39,458 nucleotides of DNA from Hominisplanchenecus murintestinalis (GCA_004793585.1 SRZB01000033.1:1-39458); one strand, 5' to 3'; shown: positions 1-8,775, counted from the stretch's first letter. The notes: a model not told the origin generated them from the letters alone. Numbers and translations: made by a program.

Positions 1-572
1 CAGTATCCGCCCATATACGCTTCCTGCATCGGCGTATCATACTCGTCCAGGAGGATGATAACCTTTTTCCCGTAATAAGCGCTCATGTAGCCTGACAGAT
101 TCTTCAAAGAAGCGACAGCTATAGAACTTTCCATCCCTCCTGCCACTTCTTGAAAATTCTTTTTCTCTTTCTCATTTAGAAGATTTCCTTCCAGAAGAAA
201 GTCATATTTATTGTATAACTCCTCAAGAATCATGCAGATTCTTTTTCTTGCCTGGTCAAAGTCTGTTTCTTTCACATCCGCAAAGCTGATAAAAAGCACT
301 GGATACGTCCCCTGGAGCTTCCTGTATTTCTCATCTTTCCATATGGAAAGCCCCTCAAACAAATCTCCCCGCCCCGCATAGTCTACAGAGAAGAACTGTT
401 CCGTCATGCTCATATTCAGCGTCTTTCCGAACCTCCTCGGTCGGGTAATCAGGGTCACTTCATCCTCTGCTTCCCACCATTCGCGGATAAAGTCTGTTTT
501 ATCGATATAGAAAACATTTCTCGTCCTCATTCTTTCAAAATCCTGCCGCCCGATCGCTATCGTCCTTGCCAT
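1..572 (-). CDS. AAA-ATPase-like protein (DUF1703-type), 3' end outside the window
   Basis: The gene starts at 572 and runs off the left edge, so only about 190 N-terminal residues are visible. The ATG follows a GGGAGGAAG ribosome site; an in-frame ATG 18 bases upstream would place that site inside the gene, so it is not preferred. The N-terminus has the family's IAIGRQDFERMR and YIDKT stretches, then a degenerate P-loop RPRRFGKT near residue 50, and further on a Walker B-like IILLDEYDTP. This matches the AAA-ATPase-like family (PF09820), whose members usually carry a C-terminal PD-(D/E)XK nuclease-like region (PF08011); that part is not seen here. The family is abundant in gut Clostridia and Bacteroidetes and its role is not settled. 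A candidate promoter lies at about 653-658. It stands alone, downstream of ispD and separated from it by a hairpin. Confidence 0.85.
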   Translation of the reverse strand, partial: MARTIAIGRQDFERMRTRNVFYIDKTDFIREWWEAEDEVTLITRPRRFGKTLNMSMTEQFFSVDYAGRGDLFEGLSIWKDEKYRKLQGTYPVLFISFADVKETDFDQARKRICMILEELYNKYDFLLEGNLLNEKEKKNFQEVAGGMESSIAVASLKNLSGYMSAYYGKKVIILLDEYDTPMQEAYMGGY

Positions 573-652
573 AGAATCACTTCCTCCCATTTTTGCCGTC
601 TATACCATCTGTCCGTTTCTTTCGTCCGAAATATTCCGAAAGCCTTTTTTCC

Positions 653-658
653 ATTATA
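653..658 (-). promoter_or_regulatory. Candidate -10 box for the AAA-ATPase-like gene
   Basis: Read on the minus strand this is TATAAT, about 80 bases upstream of the start codon at 572. No good -35 box stands 17 bases upstream (TGGAAA at best). The assignment rests on the -10 match and position only. Confidence 0.35.
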
Positions 659-750
659 ACCAATCCGTCCCTACTTTTCCATAGAAAACACAATTTTTTC
701 ACCAAAACTTTCTACTATGTATCTTATTGTATAAAATTTCTCCCGGCACG

Positions 751-796
751 GCAGAAGCGGCAGACAGGTATTCCCCATCTGCCGCTTCTGCTTTTT
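751..796 (+). terminator. Strong hairpin with T-run on the plus strand
   Basis: A perfect 14-bp inverted repeat (GCAGAAGCGGCAGA at 751-764 and its complement at 778-791) is followed on the plus strand by TTTTT. On the minus strand, the direction of ispD and the AAA gene, no T-run follows. By sequence it is a plus-strand intrinsic terminator although no plus-strand gene is visible upstream; it may still end ispD transcripts weakly or be a dispersed palindrome. The rest of 573-836 shows only a short CTCCG/CGGAG palindrome and no gene. Confidence 0.5.
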
Positions 797-836
797 CCGC
801 GCATCCCCTCCGCCTGCGGAGAGAACCCGCTCCCCA

Positions 837-1532
837 TCATGTCTCCCCCAGAAAGATTTCTGCGATTTTCAAATCTTCCGGCGTCGTAATCTTTATATTT
901 TCGTAAGACCCCCAAACCAATTTCGCTTTCTGTCCGGTTACTGTTTCCAGTACCATCGCATCATCGGTAACGGCAGGCTCTTCTCTTTCCATAAGCTCTG
1001 CATATGCTTCTGTTATAAGACGGTACTCAAAGACCTGGGGCGTCTGGACAGCCCACACCTGCTCTCTCGGCGGGGTATAGTCTGCAAAGCCCTGCGCATC
1101 GCTGATTTTTATCGTGTCCTTGACGGGCATGGCGGCCACGCACGCCCCATATTGGCGTACCCCGTCATGGGCGCGCTCCAGGATTTCTCTGCTCAGAAAC
1201 GGCCTGGCTCCGTCGTGGATATATACGTAATTGCATGTCCCTGCCGCTTTCAGCCCTTCATATACCGAATGATAGCGTTCTTTTCCGCCCGCAACGATTT
1301 TCTGCACCTTTGTAAATCCGTATTTCTGCACAATCTCTTTGCGGCAGTAATCGATTTCTTCCCGGCCTGTCACCAGCACGACTTCATCGATAAATAGGCA
1401 CTGCTGAAACTGCGCAAGGGAATAATACAGGACAGGACGCCCTTTGATCAGCAGATACTGTTTCTGTATGTCCGAATTCATGCGCGACCCTCTGCCTGCA
1501 GCCAGCACAACCGCCGTATTCCGTTCTTCCAT
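837..1532 (-). CDS. ispD: 2-C-methyl-D-erythritol 4-phosphate cytidylyltransferase
   Basis: IspD makes CDP-methylerythritol from MEP and CTP, the third step of the non-mevalonate isoprenoid pathway, in the cytosol. The 231-residue length fits the family. The N-terminal nucleotide loop VVLAAGRGSRM followed by KQY is the IspD signature, and the IHDGARPF segment in the middle is the conserved catalytic-site stretch. An AVTDDAM segment towards the C-terminus and the ending KITTPEDLKIAE are also typical. The start lies 5 bases after the tsaD stop codon, so it is the last gene of the nudix-to-ispD operon and is presumably co-transcribed with the tRNA-modification genes. Confidence is high from motifs and length. 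Confidence 0.95.
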   Translation of the reverse strand: MEERNTAVVLAAGRGSRMNSDIQKQYLLIKGRPVLYYSLAQFQQCLFIDEVVLVTGREEIDYCRKEIVQKYGFTKVQKIVAGGKERYHSVYEGLKAAGTCNYVYIHDGARPFLSREILERAHDGVRQYGACVAAMPVKDTIKISDAQGFADYTPPREQVWAVQTPQVFEYRLITEAYAELMEREEPAVTDDAMVLETVTGQKAKLVWGSYENIKITTPEDLKIAEIFLGET

Positions 1533-1537
1533 ATCTC

Positions 1538-2566
1538 CTACCTTTCCCCCAGCTTCAGATTTGGCACGGCATTCAAATCAAGCCCATGCCTTGTTCCCGC
1601 CATATACTCATAGTAAGCTGCCGCCCCGATCATCGCCGCATTGTCTGTACAGAAAATCGGAGAGGGATGATAAAAACCTATGTGACGCTCCCGACATGCT
1701 TTTTCCATAGCCTGGCGGAGAGAGGAATTTGACGCGACTCCTCCTGCAATAGCAAATTTATCAAAGCCAAATTCTTCTACCGCCATCATGGAGTGCTCTA
1801 CCAGCACGTCTATGACCGCTTTCTGGAAAGACGCCGCCACATTAGCTTCCACCACCTGCTCCCCCTTCATTCTGCACCCGTTCAGATAGTTCAGTACCGC
1901 CGATTTCAGCCCGCTGAAACTGAAATCATAGGGCGCGTCTGCTACATGGGCTTTTGGGAACCGGATTGCATCGGGGTTGCCCTGCTTCGAAAGCTTATCT
2001 ATTTTCGGCCCGCCGGGATAGCCCAGGCCAATCGCCCGCGCCACTTTGTCGAAAGCTTCCCCCGCCGCATCATCCCTGGTGCGTCCGATAATTTCATACT
2101 TTCCATAATCCTTTACCACCACCAGATGCGTATGTCCTCCGGAAACCACCAGACACGCAAAAGGCGGCTCCAAATCAGGATGCTCAATATAATTCGCTGA
2201 AATATGCCCCTCAATATGGTGCACTCCAACAAGCGGAAGCCTCCCGGCATAGCTGATAGCCTTTGCCGCAGATACTCCCACCAGGAGCGCTCCTACCAGT
2301 CCCGGTCCATACGTGACTCCAACGGCATCCAGCTCCTCCAGCCCCACGCCTGCCTGACTAAGAGCCTCCTCAATCACCTGATTAATCTTCTCTATGTGCT
2401 TCCTGGATGCAATCTCCGGCACAACCCCCCCGTAAAGCTTATGCAGCTCAATCTGTGATGAGATAATATTTGAAAGAACTTCCCGTCCATTCCTGACAAC
2501 CGCCGCCGCTGTCTCATCACAGGAACTTTCAACCGCCAATATCAGTACATCTTTCTTCTCTTCCAT
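1538..2566 (-). CDS. tsaD: tRNA N6-adenosine threonylcarbamoyltransferase
   Basis: TsaD transfers the threonylcarbamoyl group from TC-AMP to A37 of ANN-decoding tRNAs, working with TsaB and TsaE, both encoded upstream in the same operon. The 342-residue protein has the ASKHA-fold N-terminus [16 protein letters not shown], the metal-binding HIEGH (H117 and H121), the SGGHTHLV stretch, the GEAFDKVAR segment and a C-terminal CTDNAAMIG, all standard for the TsaD/Kae1 family. The reading frame stays open upstream to 2653, but the ATG at 2566 follows a clear GGGAGGAG ribosome site and gives the normal N-terminus. It begins 13 bases after the rnz stop. Confidence 0.96.
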   Translation of the reverse strand: MEEKKDVLILAVESSCDETAAAVVRNGREVLSNIISSQIELHKLYGGVVPEIASRKHIEKINQVIEEALSQAGVGLEELDAVGVTYGPGLVGALLVGVSAAKAISYAGRLPLVGVHHIEGHISANYIEHPDLEPPFACLVVSGGHTHLVVVKDYGKYEIIGRTRDDAAGEAFDKVARAIGLGYPGGPKIDKLSKQGNPDAIRFPKAHVADAPYDFSFSGLKSAVLNYLNGCRMKGEQVVEANVAASFQKAVIDVLVEHSMMAVEEFGFDKFAIAGGVASNSSLRQAMEKACRERHIGFYHPSPIFCTDNAAMIGAAAYYEYMAGTRHGLDLNAVPNLKLGER

Positions 2567-2579
2567 TTCTCCTCCCTCA

Positions 2580-3488
2580 TCAATCCTCAAACGCCAGCTC
2601 CACGGATTTCCCATCCTTTCCCGGGAAACTGTTTGGGAAAATCTTCCGCACATCTCCCATAAATTCCTCCGGACGGGTGAGCGACGGGCTGTAATGCGTC
2701 AGCCACATTTCCCGGACGCCCGCTTCCCTCGCAAGCTTTGCCGCTTCCTTAAAAGTCATGTGCTTATACTCTCTGGCTTTCTGCTCTTTATCCGGTTCTC
2801 CGTACATACCTTCACAGATAAATAAATCCGCTCCTCGGGCGTTTTCCGAAATAGACTGAGTCGGCCTTGTGTCTGTACAGTAAGCAAGTTTAATTCCTTT
2901 CCTGGGCGGCCCTAAGACCATATCCGGCGTATAAGTCCTTCCTTCTGCTTCAACCGTCTGCCCTTTTTGCAGAAGATTCCAGCATTTCAACGGAATCCCT
3001 TCCGCCTTTGCCCTCTCTGCATCAAATTTCCCTGCCCTGTCAATTTCCACGGCGTAACCATAGCACAGCACATTGTGGTTAACCTTGTATGCCTTAATCC
3101 GATAGCCGTTCATTTCAAATGTCTGCTCCGTCCCCTGGATTTCCAAAAATTTCAGCTCAAAAGGAAGCTCCGGCGCAATCACCCTGAGAGCGTTCACCAC
3201 CCGCTCCAGTCCTTTCGGCCCTATCAGCGTCAGCGGCTCATGCCTCTCCGCATTTCCCATCGTGAGCAGCAGCCCCGGAAGCCCGCTGATGTGATCTCCA
3301 TGATAATGTGTAAAACAAATCACATCAATCGGTTTAAAGCTCCAGCCCTTTTCCTTTACTGCAATCTGCGTTCCCTCTCCGCAATCTATCAAAATACTGC
3401 TCCCATTATAACGGAGCATCAGGGAGGTGAGCCATCTGTACGGAAGCGGCATCATCCCCCCTGTCCCAAGCAAACATACGTCTAACAT
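2580..3488 (-). CDS. rnz: Ribonuclease Z
   Basis: RNase Z is a zinc-dependent metallo-beta-lactamase-fold endonuclease that trims tRNA precursors at the 3' side of the discriminator base. The 302-residue protein shows the HYHGDH metal motif at residues 61-66, preceded by LIDCGEGTQ, with a later YCTDTRPT and a C-terminal LTHYSPS that supply further zinc ligands. The ATG at 3488 after AAAGAGGAC is chosen; the frame is open to 3614 but the extension is not family-like. Lying between TsaB/TsaE and TsaD, it adds a second tRNA-maturation activity to the operon. Confidence 0.93.
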   Translation of the reverse strand: MLDVCLLGTGGMMPLPYRWLTSLMLRYNGSSILIDCGEGTQIAVKEKGWSFKPIDVICFTHYHGDHISGLPGLLLTMGNAERHEPLTLIGPKGLERVVNALRVIAPELPFELKFLEIQGTEQTFEMNGYRIKAYKVNHNVLCYGYAVEIDRAGKFDAERAKAEGIPLKCWNLLQKGQTVEAEGRTYTPDMVLGPPRKGIKLAYCTDTRPTQSISENARGADLFICEGMYGEPDKEQKAREYKHMTFKEAAKLAREAGVREMWLTHYSPSLTRPEEFMGDVRKIFPNSFPGKDGKSVELAFED

Positions 3489-3513
3489 TGTCCTCTTTCC
3501 TTCCCTATACCAC

Positions 3514-3738
3514 TCAAAGAAGCTCCGTCTCTTCCTCACATTCTGCCGGAAGGGCAAACCCCTTAAGCAGTTCATCATAACAGCTCTCACACAAATCAAA
3601 GCTGTGCTTTTCACCGTCCTTGCCGGAAAAATATCCCCAGACTTTCTCTACCCGGAGAAACTCTTCCCGATTCATGCCCTGATTGCTGTTTATCTGTTTT
3701 TTACATTTGTTACAGTAAATTTCACCATTCCTGTGCAT
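3514..3738 (-). CDS. Small protein with two CxxC-type pairs (probable zinc ribbon)
   Basis: This 74-residue protein starts at an ATG behind a strong AAGGAGG site at the proper distance; the frame remains open upstream but lacks such a site. Two cysteine pairs, C9/C12 (CNKC) and C50/C53 (CESC), probably bind one zinc ion and frame a charged central region containing EEFLRVEKVWGYFSGKDG. The acidic tail EECEEETELL-like region ends the protein. I do not recognise a named family and give no function. It sits between rimI and rnz in the t6A operon with short gaps, suggesting co-expression. A nucleic-acid or protein adaptor role would be only inference. Confidence 0.75.
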   Translation of the reverse strand: MHRNGEIYCNKCKKQINSNQGMNREEFLRVEKVWGYFSGKDGEKHSFDLCESCYDELLKGFALPAECEEETELL

Positions 3739-3866
3739 ACGTTTCCTCCTTGTAAATCGGATAAGCATATCCCGCTTACCTGCGTCGTCTGTTGTTTCCG
3801 TCCACAGAATAACAGAAAACATCACTTATGTATAGTGGAAATTCCGCACAGGATTGGAAACAAAAC

Positions 3867-4301
3867 TCAATCCTTCACCATAATGACCGCATCCTCCGCC
3901 GGTCTCTCATAAAACCCCTTCCGGACGCCCACATCCTCAAAGCCCAGCTTCTCATACAAACGCCGCGCCGCCGCATTTCCAAAGCGAACCTCCAAAATGT
4001 ACCTGCTGATTCCCTTCTCTTCACCCCGCCTGAGCAGTTCCCGCAGCATCTTTTCTGCCGTCCCCTGACCCCTGCTTTTTTCCTCTACAGCTACATTGGT
4101 AATTTCTGCTTCTTCAAAAGCCTGAGACATTCCGCAGTACCCAATAATCCCGCCATCCTGCACAGCCGTTAAGTACAACGTATAATCCTGCTCCAAAGAC
4201 TCTGCAAAACCTTCTCTTGACCAGGGCATAGAAAATATCTTCTTTTCAATTTCCGCCACCCGCTCTAAATCTTCCGGCCGCATTTCCCGTATTTCTAACA
4301 T
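3867..4301 (-). CDS. rimI: GNAT N-acetyltransferase, RimI-like
   Basis: RimI acetylates the N-terminal alanine of ribosomal protein S18 with acetyl-CoA. The 144 residues form one GNAT domain: an N-terminal EIREMRPEDLERVAEIEKKIF, a beta-bulge region ITNVAVEEKSRGQGTAEKML carrying the acetyl-CoA loop (RGQGTA, the usual R/Q-x-x-G-x-A), and RFGNAAARRLYEKLGFEDVGVRKGFY, which is the RimI-type C-terminal signature. It overlaps the end of tsaB by 7 bases, an arrangement common in Firmicutes where tsaB and rimI are neighbours. Other GNAT substrates cannot be excluded, but the context and C-terminal motif favour RimI. Confidence 0.88.
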   Translation of the reverse strand: MLEIREMRPEDLERVAEIEKKIFSMPWSREGFAESLEQDYTLYLTAVQDGGIIGYCGMSQAFEEAEITNVAVEEKSRGQGTAEKMLRELLRRGEEKGISRYILEVRFGNAAARRLYEKLGFEDVGVRKGFYERPAEDAVIMVKD

Positions 4302-5002
4302 GCTCCGTCCTTCTCTGCACGCTCTCTCTCAGCCTGTGACATGCGCAGGTAATCCGGCCGATGCTCCCTGGCATGTACCGTCCTTCCGGCGGCCAGATAG
4401 CGAAGCCCCAGCGCCGCCACCGCGCCTGCACGCTGTTTATTCATATGTGCCGGTGCAAAATGATAAGGCACTTTCAAATTTTCACAGAGGATATCACGGT
4501 ACACTGGAACCCCATCTCCCAGAAAGATAATTTCCCTTCCAAGGCCGTTGACTTTTTCCGTTAGCTCCTGCACTGAAACCGCCGTCTGGCTTTCCAGGGC
4601 TTTCAGCTCTTCCTGCTCAAATCCATAGATCCCTGTATATACCTGGCTTCTCCTGGCATCCATCATCGGACAAACCAGATGGGAAGTGCCATATAAATTA
4701 TACGCCAGCCCCTCCAGGGTGGGCACCTCTACCAGCGGTTTTCCGAGCGCCAGCCCCAGCCCTTTCGCTGTGGCCGCACCGATACGCAGCCCGGTAAAGG
4801 ACCCCGGTCCTGCTGCCACTGCTACTGCGTCAAGCGTACTCAAATCCAGCTCTGTCATCCGTACGATTTCATCCAACATGGGCAAAAGCGTCTGCGAATG
4901 GGTCTTTTTATAATTTACGGTATACTCTGCCAGCAGATTATCATCCTCTGCTACCGCCACTGTAGCGACCAGCCCTGAACTATCAATTCCCAAAACCTTC
5001 AT
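4295..5002 (-). CDS. tsaB: tRNA t6A biosynthesis protein TsaB
   Basis: TsaB is the non-catalytic ASKHA-fold partner that dimerises with TsaD and bridges to TsaE in t6A synthesis. The 235-residue protein begins MKVLGIDSSG and carries the diagnostic AAGPGSFTGLRIG segment at residues 63-75; it lacks the metal-binding HxxxH of TsaD, as expected. MMDARRSQVYTG in the middle is also typical. The start follows AAGGAAAGGG. It lies 52 bases after tsaE and overlaps rimI, so the three t6A proteins are made from one transcript with RimI and RNase Z. Confidence 0.94.
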   Translation of the reverse strand: MKVLGIDSSGLVATVAVAEDDNLLAEYTVNYKKTHSQTLLPMLDEIVRMTELDLSTLDAVAVAAGPGSFTGLRIGAATAKGLGLALGKPLVEVPTLEGLAYNLYGTSHLVCPMMDARRSQVYTGIYGFEQEELKALESQTAVSVQELTEKVNGLGREIIFLGDGVPVYRDILCENLKVPYHFAPAHMNKQRAGAVAALGLRYLAAGRTVHAREHRPDYLRMSQAERERAEKDGAC

Positions 5003-5054
5003 ACGTTTCCCTTTCCTTACGCACTCGCTGCATCCTTCCGATAGATTTGAAAGC

Positions 5055-5492
5055 TTACTCGTAAACTTCTTCTATCCCAACCGTGATTTTCCGATAGTCA
5101 AACCCTTTTTCCAGATCCTTCTCAATCAAAACCGGAATGGCTTTTTCCGGAAGGATTTCCCGAATCAGGTCTGCCCACTCAATCAGGCATACCCCGTTCC
5201 CATAGAAATAATCCTGGTATCCAATCTCTTCCATTTCTTCTGCGTCTCCGATACGATACACGTCAAAATGGTAAAAAGGCAGTCTGCCCTCCTCATATAC
5301 CTGGACAATCGTGAACGTAGGGCTGCTAATCGGCTCTGCAATCCCAAGCCCCTTCGCCAGCCCCTGGGAAAATACCGTCTTTCCCACTCCCAAATCGCCG
5401 TTCAGCGTATAGATATCTCCCGGCTTTGCCTGTTCTCCCAGGCTTCTGCCCAATTCAAATGTCTCCTCTGCACAAAATGTCTCTGTAACCAT
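5055..5492 (-). CDS. tsaE: tRNA t6A biosynthesis ATPase TsaE
   Basis: TsaE is the small P-loop ATPase that drives turnover of the TsaBD complex. The 145 residues hold a Walker A GDLGVGKT in the N-terminal half, the switch-like SPTFTIVQVY, the HFDVYRI segment and CLIEWADLI, all hallmarks of the family. Length is normal. It starts 7 bases after the YcxB-like gene ends, so it is translationally close to it, and precedes tsaB. Confidence 0.95.
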   Translation of the reverse strand: MVTETFCAEETFELGRSLGEQAKPGDIYTLNGDLGVGKTVFSQGLAKGLGIAEPISSPTFTIVQVYEEGRLPFYHFDVYRIGDAEEMEEIGYQDYFYGNGVCLIEWADLIREILPEKAIPVLIEKDLEKGFDYRKITVGIEEVYE

Positions 5493-5499
5493 AACTCTC

Positions 5500-6003
5500 T
5501 TATCCTTTTATCTTCACACGCTGCGGCTCCATATGCTCACGAATCATTTTCACCACATCCTCATACTGCCCTCCCATACATTCCTTCGGCAGTACAAACG
5601 AATAGCGTTTTCCCGTATATGCCAGAAGGCTAAGCTTCGTCTCCGTCACTTTCATCATATCTTCCCAGGCAATCACGGCCTTCTTATCTTCCTGCATCGT
5701 CGTGACTCCCTCTTCATTTATAATGTATGTAATAGGCTTTTTAAAAGCAGGATTTAACTTTACCTGTTTTGCAGCGCGGGTATAAAGGCTTACCGGCAAA
5801 TACAGAAGAAACCATACGCCAAACAACAGATAAGCCCCGCTCTGCCAGGTCGGCACATTCCCATAAGTCACTCCCAAAATGGCAAGCGCCGCCACGCCAA
5901 AGAGCACTCCTGAAATTCCTGTCATGCTCCGATAGGTGTGATTCATCAAAAAATTGTACATTACTTTTTGTGTCATTTTTACTTCAAACTTTACTTCCAT
6001 CAT
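5500..6003 (-). CDS. YcxB-like membrane protein
   Basis: A 167-residue protein with two predicted membrane segments in the first half (about residues 32-50 and 54-72) separated by a short NVPTWQSGAY loop, followed by a cytosolic half containing ITYIINEEGVTTMQEDKKAVIAWEDMMKV. This PH-like C-terminal pattern, with a tryptophan after the conserved IAW, matches the YcxB-like family (PF14317), for which no firm function is known. It lies between the nudix gene and tsaE with 7 bases to the latter. The start MMEVKFEV could be either methionine. Confidence in the gene is high, in the family moderate to high. Confidence 0.85.
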   Translation of the reverse strand: MMEVKFEVKMTQKVMYNFLMNHTYRSMTGISGVLFGVAALAILGVTYGNVPTWQSGAYLLFGVWFLLYLPVSLYTRAAKQVKLNPAFKKPITYIINEEGVTTMQEDKKAVIAWEDMMKVTETKLSLLAYTGKRYSFVLPKECMGGQYEDVVKMIREHMEPQRVKIKG

Positions 6004-6038
6004 TACCTCCGCGCACAGTTTCGTGCTATAAATTTTTC

Positions 6039-6653
6039 TCAGCCCGGCGGCTGTAAAAAGCCAAACGGTTCTTCATCCTGCAAAAAATGCATTAGCATGT
6101 AAGCGCACATGATAGCTACTTTCTCTTCTTTCAGGATTCTTTTCACTTCCTCTTTATCCGCCAGCACAACTTCTATGTCTTCCGTATCCTCCAGCCATCT
6201 GCTGCTGATTTCTCCTTCCGAATAACCATACACAGTCGCACAGCACTCGTCTGTCATCCCAATCGTGGTAAAATACGGCTTTTCATACATCTCATCCACC
6301 ATCAGGGGATGAAGCGTCAGCCCGGTCTCCTCTTTCACTTCCCGGACAGCCGCCTGCCGGTAAGTCTCACCCTCGTCAACCAGCCCCGCCGGAAACTCGT
6401 AAATATACTCGTCAATACTGTATCGGTACTGCCTTACCAGCAGCACCTTATCTCTTTCCTCTCCGTATAGGCTGTAAATAATCACTCCGTCCGGTTTCCA
6501 GCTCCGTGTATTTATCTGGAGCTCTTCCGTCCTTTTTGCCCGGGACGCCACAAAATATTTCACATCCCCGCCCAGCCGATCACTGGCTTGCAGCTGGTAC
6601 ATATTCAGATATCTGCTGTCCGTCAGCTTATCAATCTTCTTAATCCGGCTCAT
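6039..6653 (-). CDS. NUDIX hydrolase, ADP-ribose pyrophosphatase-like
   Basis: The 204-residue protein carries a complete Nudix box running from GLVDEGE through REVKEETGL (G-x5-E-x7-REV-x-EE-x-G-L), the magnesium site that cleaves nucleoside diphosphates linked to another moiety. The upstream YEFPAG and the N-terminal strand-rich domain resemble ADP-ribose pyrophosphatases (NudF group). The exact substrate cannot be read from sequence. The start is preceded by GGAGGCAGAGGGC. It is the first gene of the t6A operon; a bidirectional hairpin at 6727-6768 separates it from the C69 peptidase gene upstream. Confidence 0.9.
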   Translation of the reverse strand: MSRIKKIDKLTDSRYLNMYQLQASDRLGGDVKYFVASRAKRTEELQINTRSWKPDGVIIYSLYGEERDKVLLVRQYRYSIDEYIYEFPAGLVDEGETYRQAAVREVKEETGLTLHPLMVDEMYEKPYFTTIGMTDECCATVYGYSEGEISSRWLEDTEDIEVVLADKEEVKRILKEEKVAIMCAYMLMHFLQDEEPFGFLQPPG

Positions 6654-6726
6654 GCCCTCTGCCTCCTGTCTCTGCTCCTGCCCCCCCGGAGCCCTGTCCC
6701 ATTACTCTCCAGACATCATAACACAA

Positions 6727-6768
6727 AAATCCCGGAAAGGAAATCCTTTTGTTTCCTTCCCGGGATTT
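6727..6768 (-). terminator. Intrinsic terminator of the C69 peptidase gene
   Basis: A 17-bp inverted repeat with one mismatch (6727-6743 and 6752-6768, core AAATCCCGG/CCGGGATTT) starts 18 bases after the peptidase stop codon. On the minus strand it is followed by TTTTTG, the expected U-run. A shorter T-rich stretch also follows on the plus strand. Confidence 0.85.
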
Positions 6769-6786
6769 AGATTTTAACGAAATGGA

Positions 6787-8775
6787 TTATTTTACAACAA
6801 CCTTTACTTCTTTCGTAACGCCATTACATTTAATGCTAATCACAGCTTTTCCTTTTTTCACTCCCGTAACCACGCCCTTAGCGCTTACTTTTGCAACCTT
6901 CTTATTTTCAGATTTAAAAATAATTTTCTTACCGGAAGCATTCTCTACCGAAGCTTTAATTTTTACTTTTTTCCCCTTCTTCACCGTATATTTCGTTTTG
7001 TTTGTTGAAATCTTCACCTGCGGCTTCTTTAACTGCTCAAGCTCTTTCCGTGCCGCAGCAAGCTCTTTCTGTGCATCAGCAAGCTCTTTCTGTGCATCAG
7101 CAAGTTTCGCCTGCGCATCAGCGAAGTTTTTATTAGCCTGCGCTGCCTGGCTTTTTAAAGCATCTACTTCTTCTTTCGTGGCTGTAAAGTTCTCCGGCGC
7201 CTTATAAACCATGTCATATGAATAGCCCGAATATTTCTCTGCTTTCAGCATAGATGGAATAAAAGTCGGTTCTTTCCGGGTTGCCACGATCTGGCCATTT
7301 CCGGCAGCAAGCCTGGCTGCCAGCTCACGATACATCTGCTTTGCGGCAGCGATAGCCTCATCTGCAACTGCCATTCCCAGGTTATCAGCCTTTGCAGAAA
7401 CTGCCGCCGGATTCGTCTTGTATAAAGAAAGCATCTTCTCATCTACAAACGCCTGCGCCTCCACAAGTGAATTTACATAATTCGTCCAATATTGTTTTAT
7501 ATTATTTGCCGCCAAATCCCTGGATGCCGCTGCCATGCTCATGGATGCCAGCGAACGGAAGGCCCAGTAAGCAGAAGCGTCATTATAAACTATATCTCCA
7601 GCCTTATATGCCGGATGTGTATCAGTGAGAGCCGCACTGTAGAACGGAAGGAACGGCGACAGATCTGCCGACCCCATGCTCAGCCATTCAACGGTAGCAA
7701 GCTCCGTGGGCATTTCCGGACGAATCTGCAATACATGGCATTCACAGGATCTGGGAGTTCCGATAACCGTCAGCACTTTTTCAGACTCTATGCCTTCAAA
7801 TTCTTCACTCTCATACTGTGTACCTGCAATTTTATACAGCGTCTGTATGCTAACCTTTTCCTTCGGGGTTACAAACATCTCATAATCAGCATCCTCAGGT
7901 GTAATTGTCTCTTTCAAATCAGGATTAAGAATCAATTGGCCTCCCCAGATACGGTTTGTATTCGATTCCCTCATAGTCCCGCCATAAGACTTCCTGATGT
8001 TAATGGTATTTGTATTTTCGCCGTCACGCACCAGAACATTTGCCTTTTCTGCAGTAGAAATCAGTTCCTCTGAAGCAACCACATTTTCCGTATCCGTCAC
8101 ATCGATGTTTCCTATCATGAAACAGTTCGGCATGATGCCTGCCTTATCCTCCGGCATCTTGATCGCCGCATACTGATGGCCGGACAGAATTTCAAAATAC
8201 CAGCACTCGTTCTTATCTGCAAACATCAGTGTATTTCCCTCTCCGGCTCCGTAAGTGTCCAGAATATCCGCCAGGAAATCCACTCCTTCTCTTGCTGTCT
8301 TTATGCACGGAAGAACCGCGCTCACCATACTTGCCTCTGTAATTCCGTTATCCGTAAACGGATCGGCCTCTTTAACTGCGCTTACAGGCGAAGCTGATTC
8401 TGTCGCCGACATAGACACGCCCAGTTCATTCGTTCCTACTTCGCCAAATAACTCTCCGCCGTATCCCGGATCATCTTCACATGCAGTATAACGGTATGTC
8501 TTTGCCGGAAGCGGCATGGTAAACTTCGTTACATCTTTATACATCTCACCCTGCGCATGAACTGCCGCCGGATAAACCTTAAAAATCTTACTGTGGGATC
8601 CGCCGATATCCTCTGTACGTCCAAACATAATAGAACCGTCCACAGTCGTCTTTTTCCCTGCATAATAGGAAGTGCACGCCTCTGCCGTCATGCTCCCGGC
8701 TGCCAGGGAAGTCACCGCAACAGCCATCGCCAGCATCAGCCCGCGTCCAGTTACTTTGAAACCTTTCTTTTTCAT
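6787..8775 (-). CDS. Secreted C69-family peptidase (dipeptidase-like) with coiled-coil repeats and C-terminal Ig-like domain
   Basis: A 662-residue exported protein. Residues 1-33 form a signal peptide (MKKKGFK, hydrophobic LMLAMAVAVTSLAAG, then MTAEA), and Cys34 in ACTSYYAGKK is the expected N-terminal nucleophile of family C69/U34, an Ntn-hydrolase released by propeptide removal. The segments GSIMFGRTED and DPGYGGELFGEVGTNELGVSMSATES are family-typical. After the peptidase domain there is an alanine/lysine-rich coiled coil with seven-residue repeats (ADAQKEL type, about residues 550-590), followed by a lysine-rich Big_2-like Ig domain ending KCNGVTKEVKVVVK. The tail probably holds the enzyme at the cell wall. 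It is monocistronic, with a strong promoter at 8845-8873 and a terminator at 6727-6768. Substrate is unknown; peptides from host or diet are plausible. Confidence 0.9.
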   Translation of the reverse strand: MKKKGFKVTGRGLMLAMAVAVTSLAAGSMTAEACTSYYAGKKTTVDGSIMFGRTEDIGGSHSKIFKVYPAAVHAQGEMYKDVTKFTMPLPAKTYRYTACEDDPGYGGELFGEVGTNELGVSMSATESASPVSAVKEADPFTDNGITEASMVSAVLPCIKTAREGVDFLADILDTYGAGEGNTLMFADKNECWYFEILSGHQYAAIKMPEDKAGIMPNCFMIGNIDVTDTENVVASEELISTAEKANVLVRDGENTNTINIRKSYGGTMRESNTNRIWGGQLILNPDLKETITPEDADYEMFVTPKEKVSIQTLYKIAGTQYESEEFEGIESEKVLTVIGTPRSCECHVLQIRPEMPTELATVEWLSMGSADLSPFLPFYSAALTDTHPAYKAGDIVYNDASAYWAFRSLASMSMAAASRDLAANNIKQYWTNYVNSLVEAQAFVDEKMLSLYKTNPAAVSAKADNLGMAVADEAIAAAKQMYRELAARLAAGNGQIVATRKEPTFIPSMLKAEKYSGYSYDMVYKAPENFTATKEEVDALKSQAAQANKNFADAQAKLADAQKELADAQKELAAARKELEQLKKPQVKISTNKTKYTVKKGKKVKIKASVENASGKKIIFKSENKKVAKVSAKGVVTGVKKGKAVISIKCNGVTKEVKVVVK
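7040..7123 (-). repeat. Four 21-bp tandem units inside the C69 peptidase gene
   Basis: Units start at 7040, 7061, 7082 and 7103. The second and third are identical and the outer two are diverged. Each encodes seven residues of the ADAQKEL pattern, so the array is an in-frame coiled-coil heptad expansion whose copy number could vary between strains. Confidence 0.9.

Noticed and set aside
7040-7123. CRISPR-like regularly spaced repeat
   Set aside because: The 21-bp units are contiguous without spacers, stay in frame and encode coiled-coil heptads.
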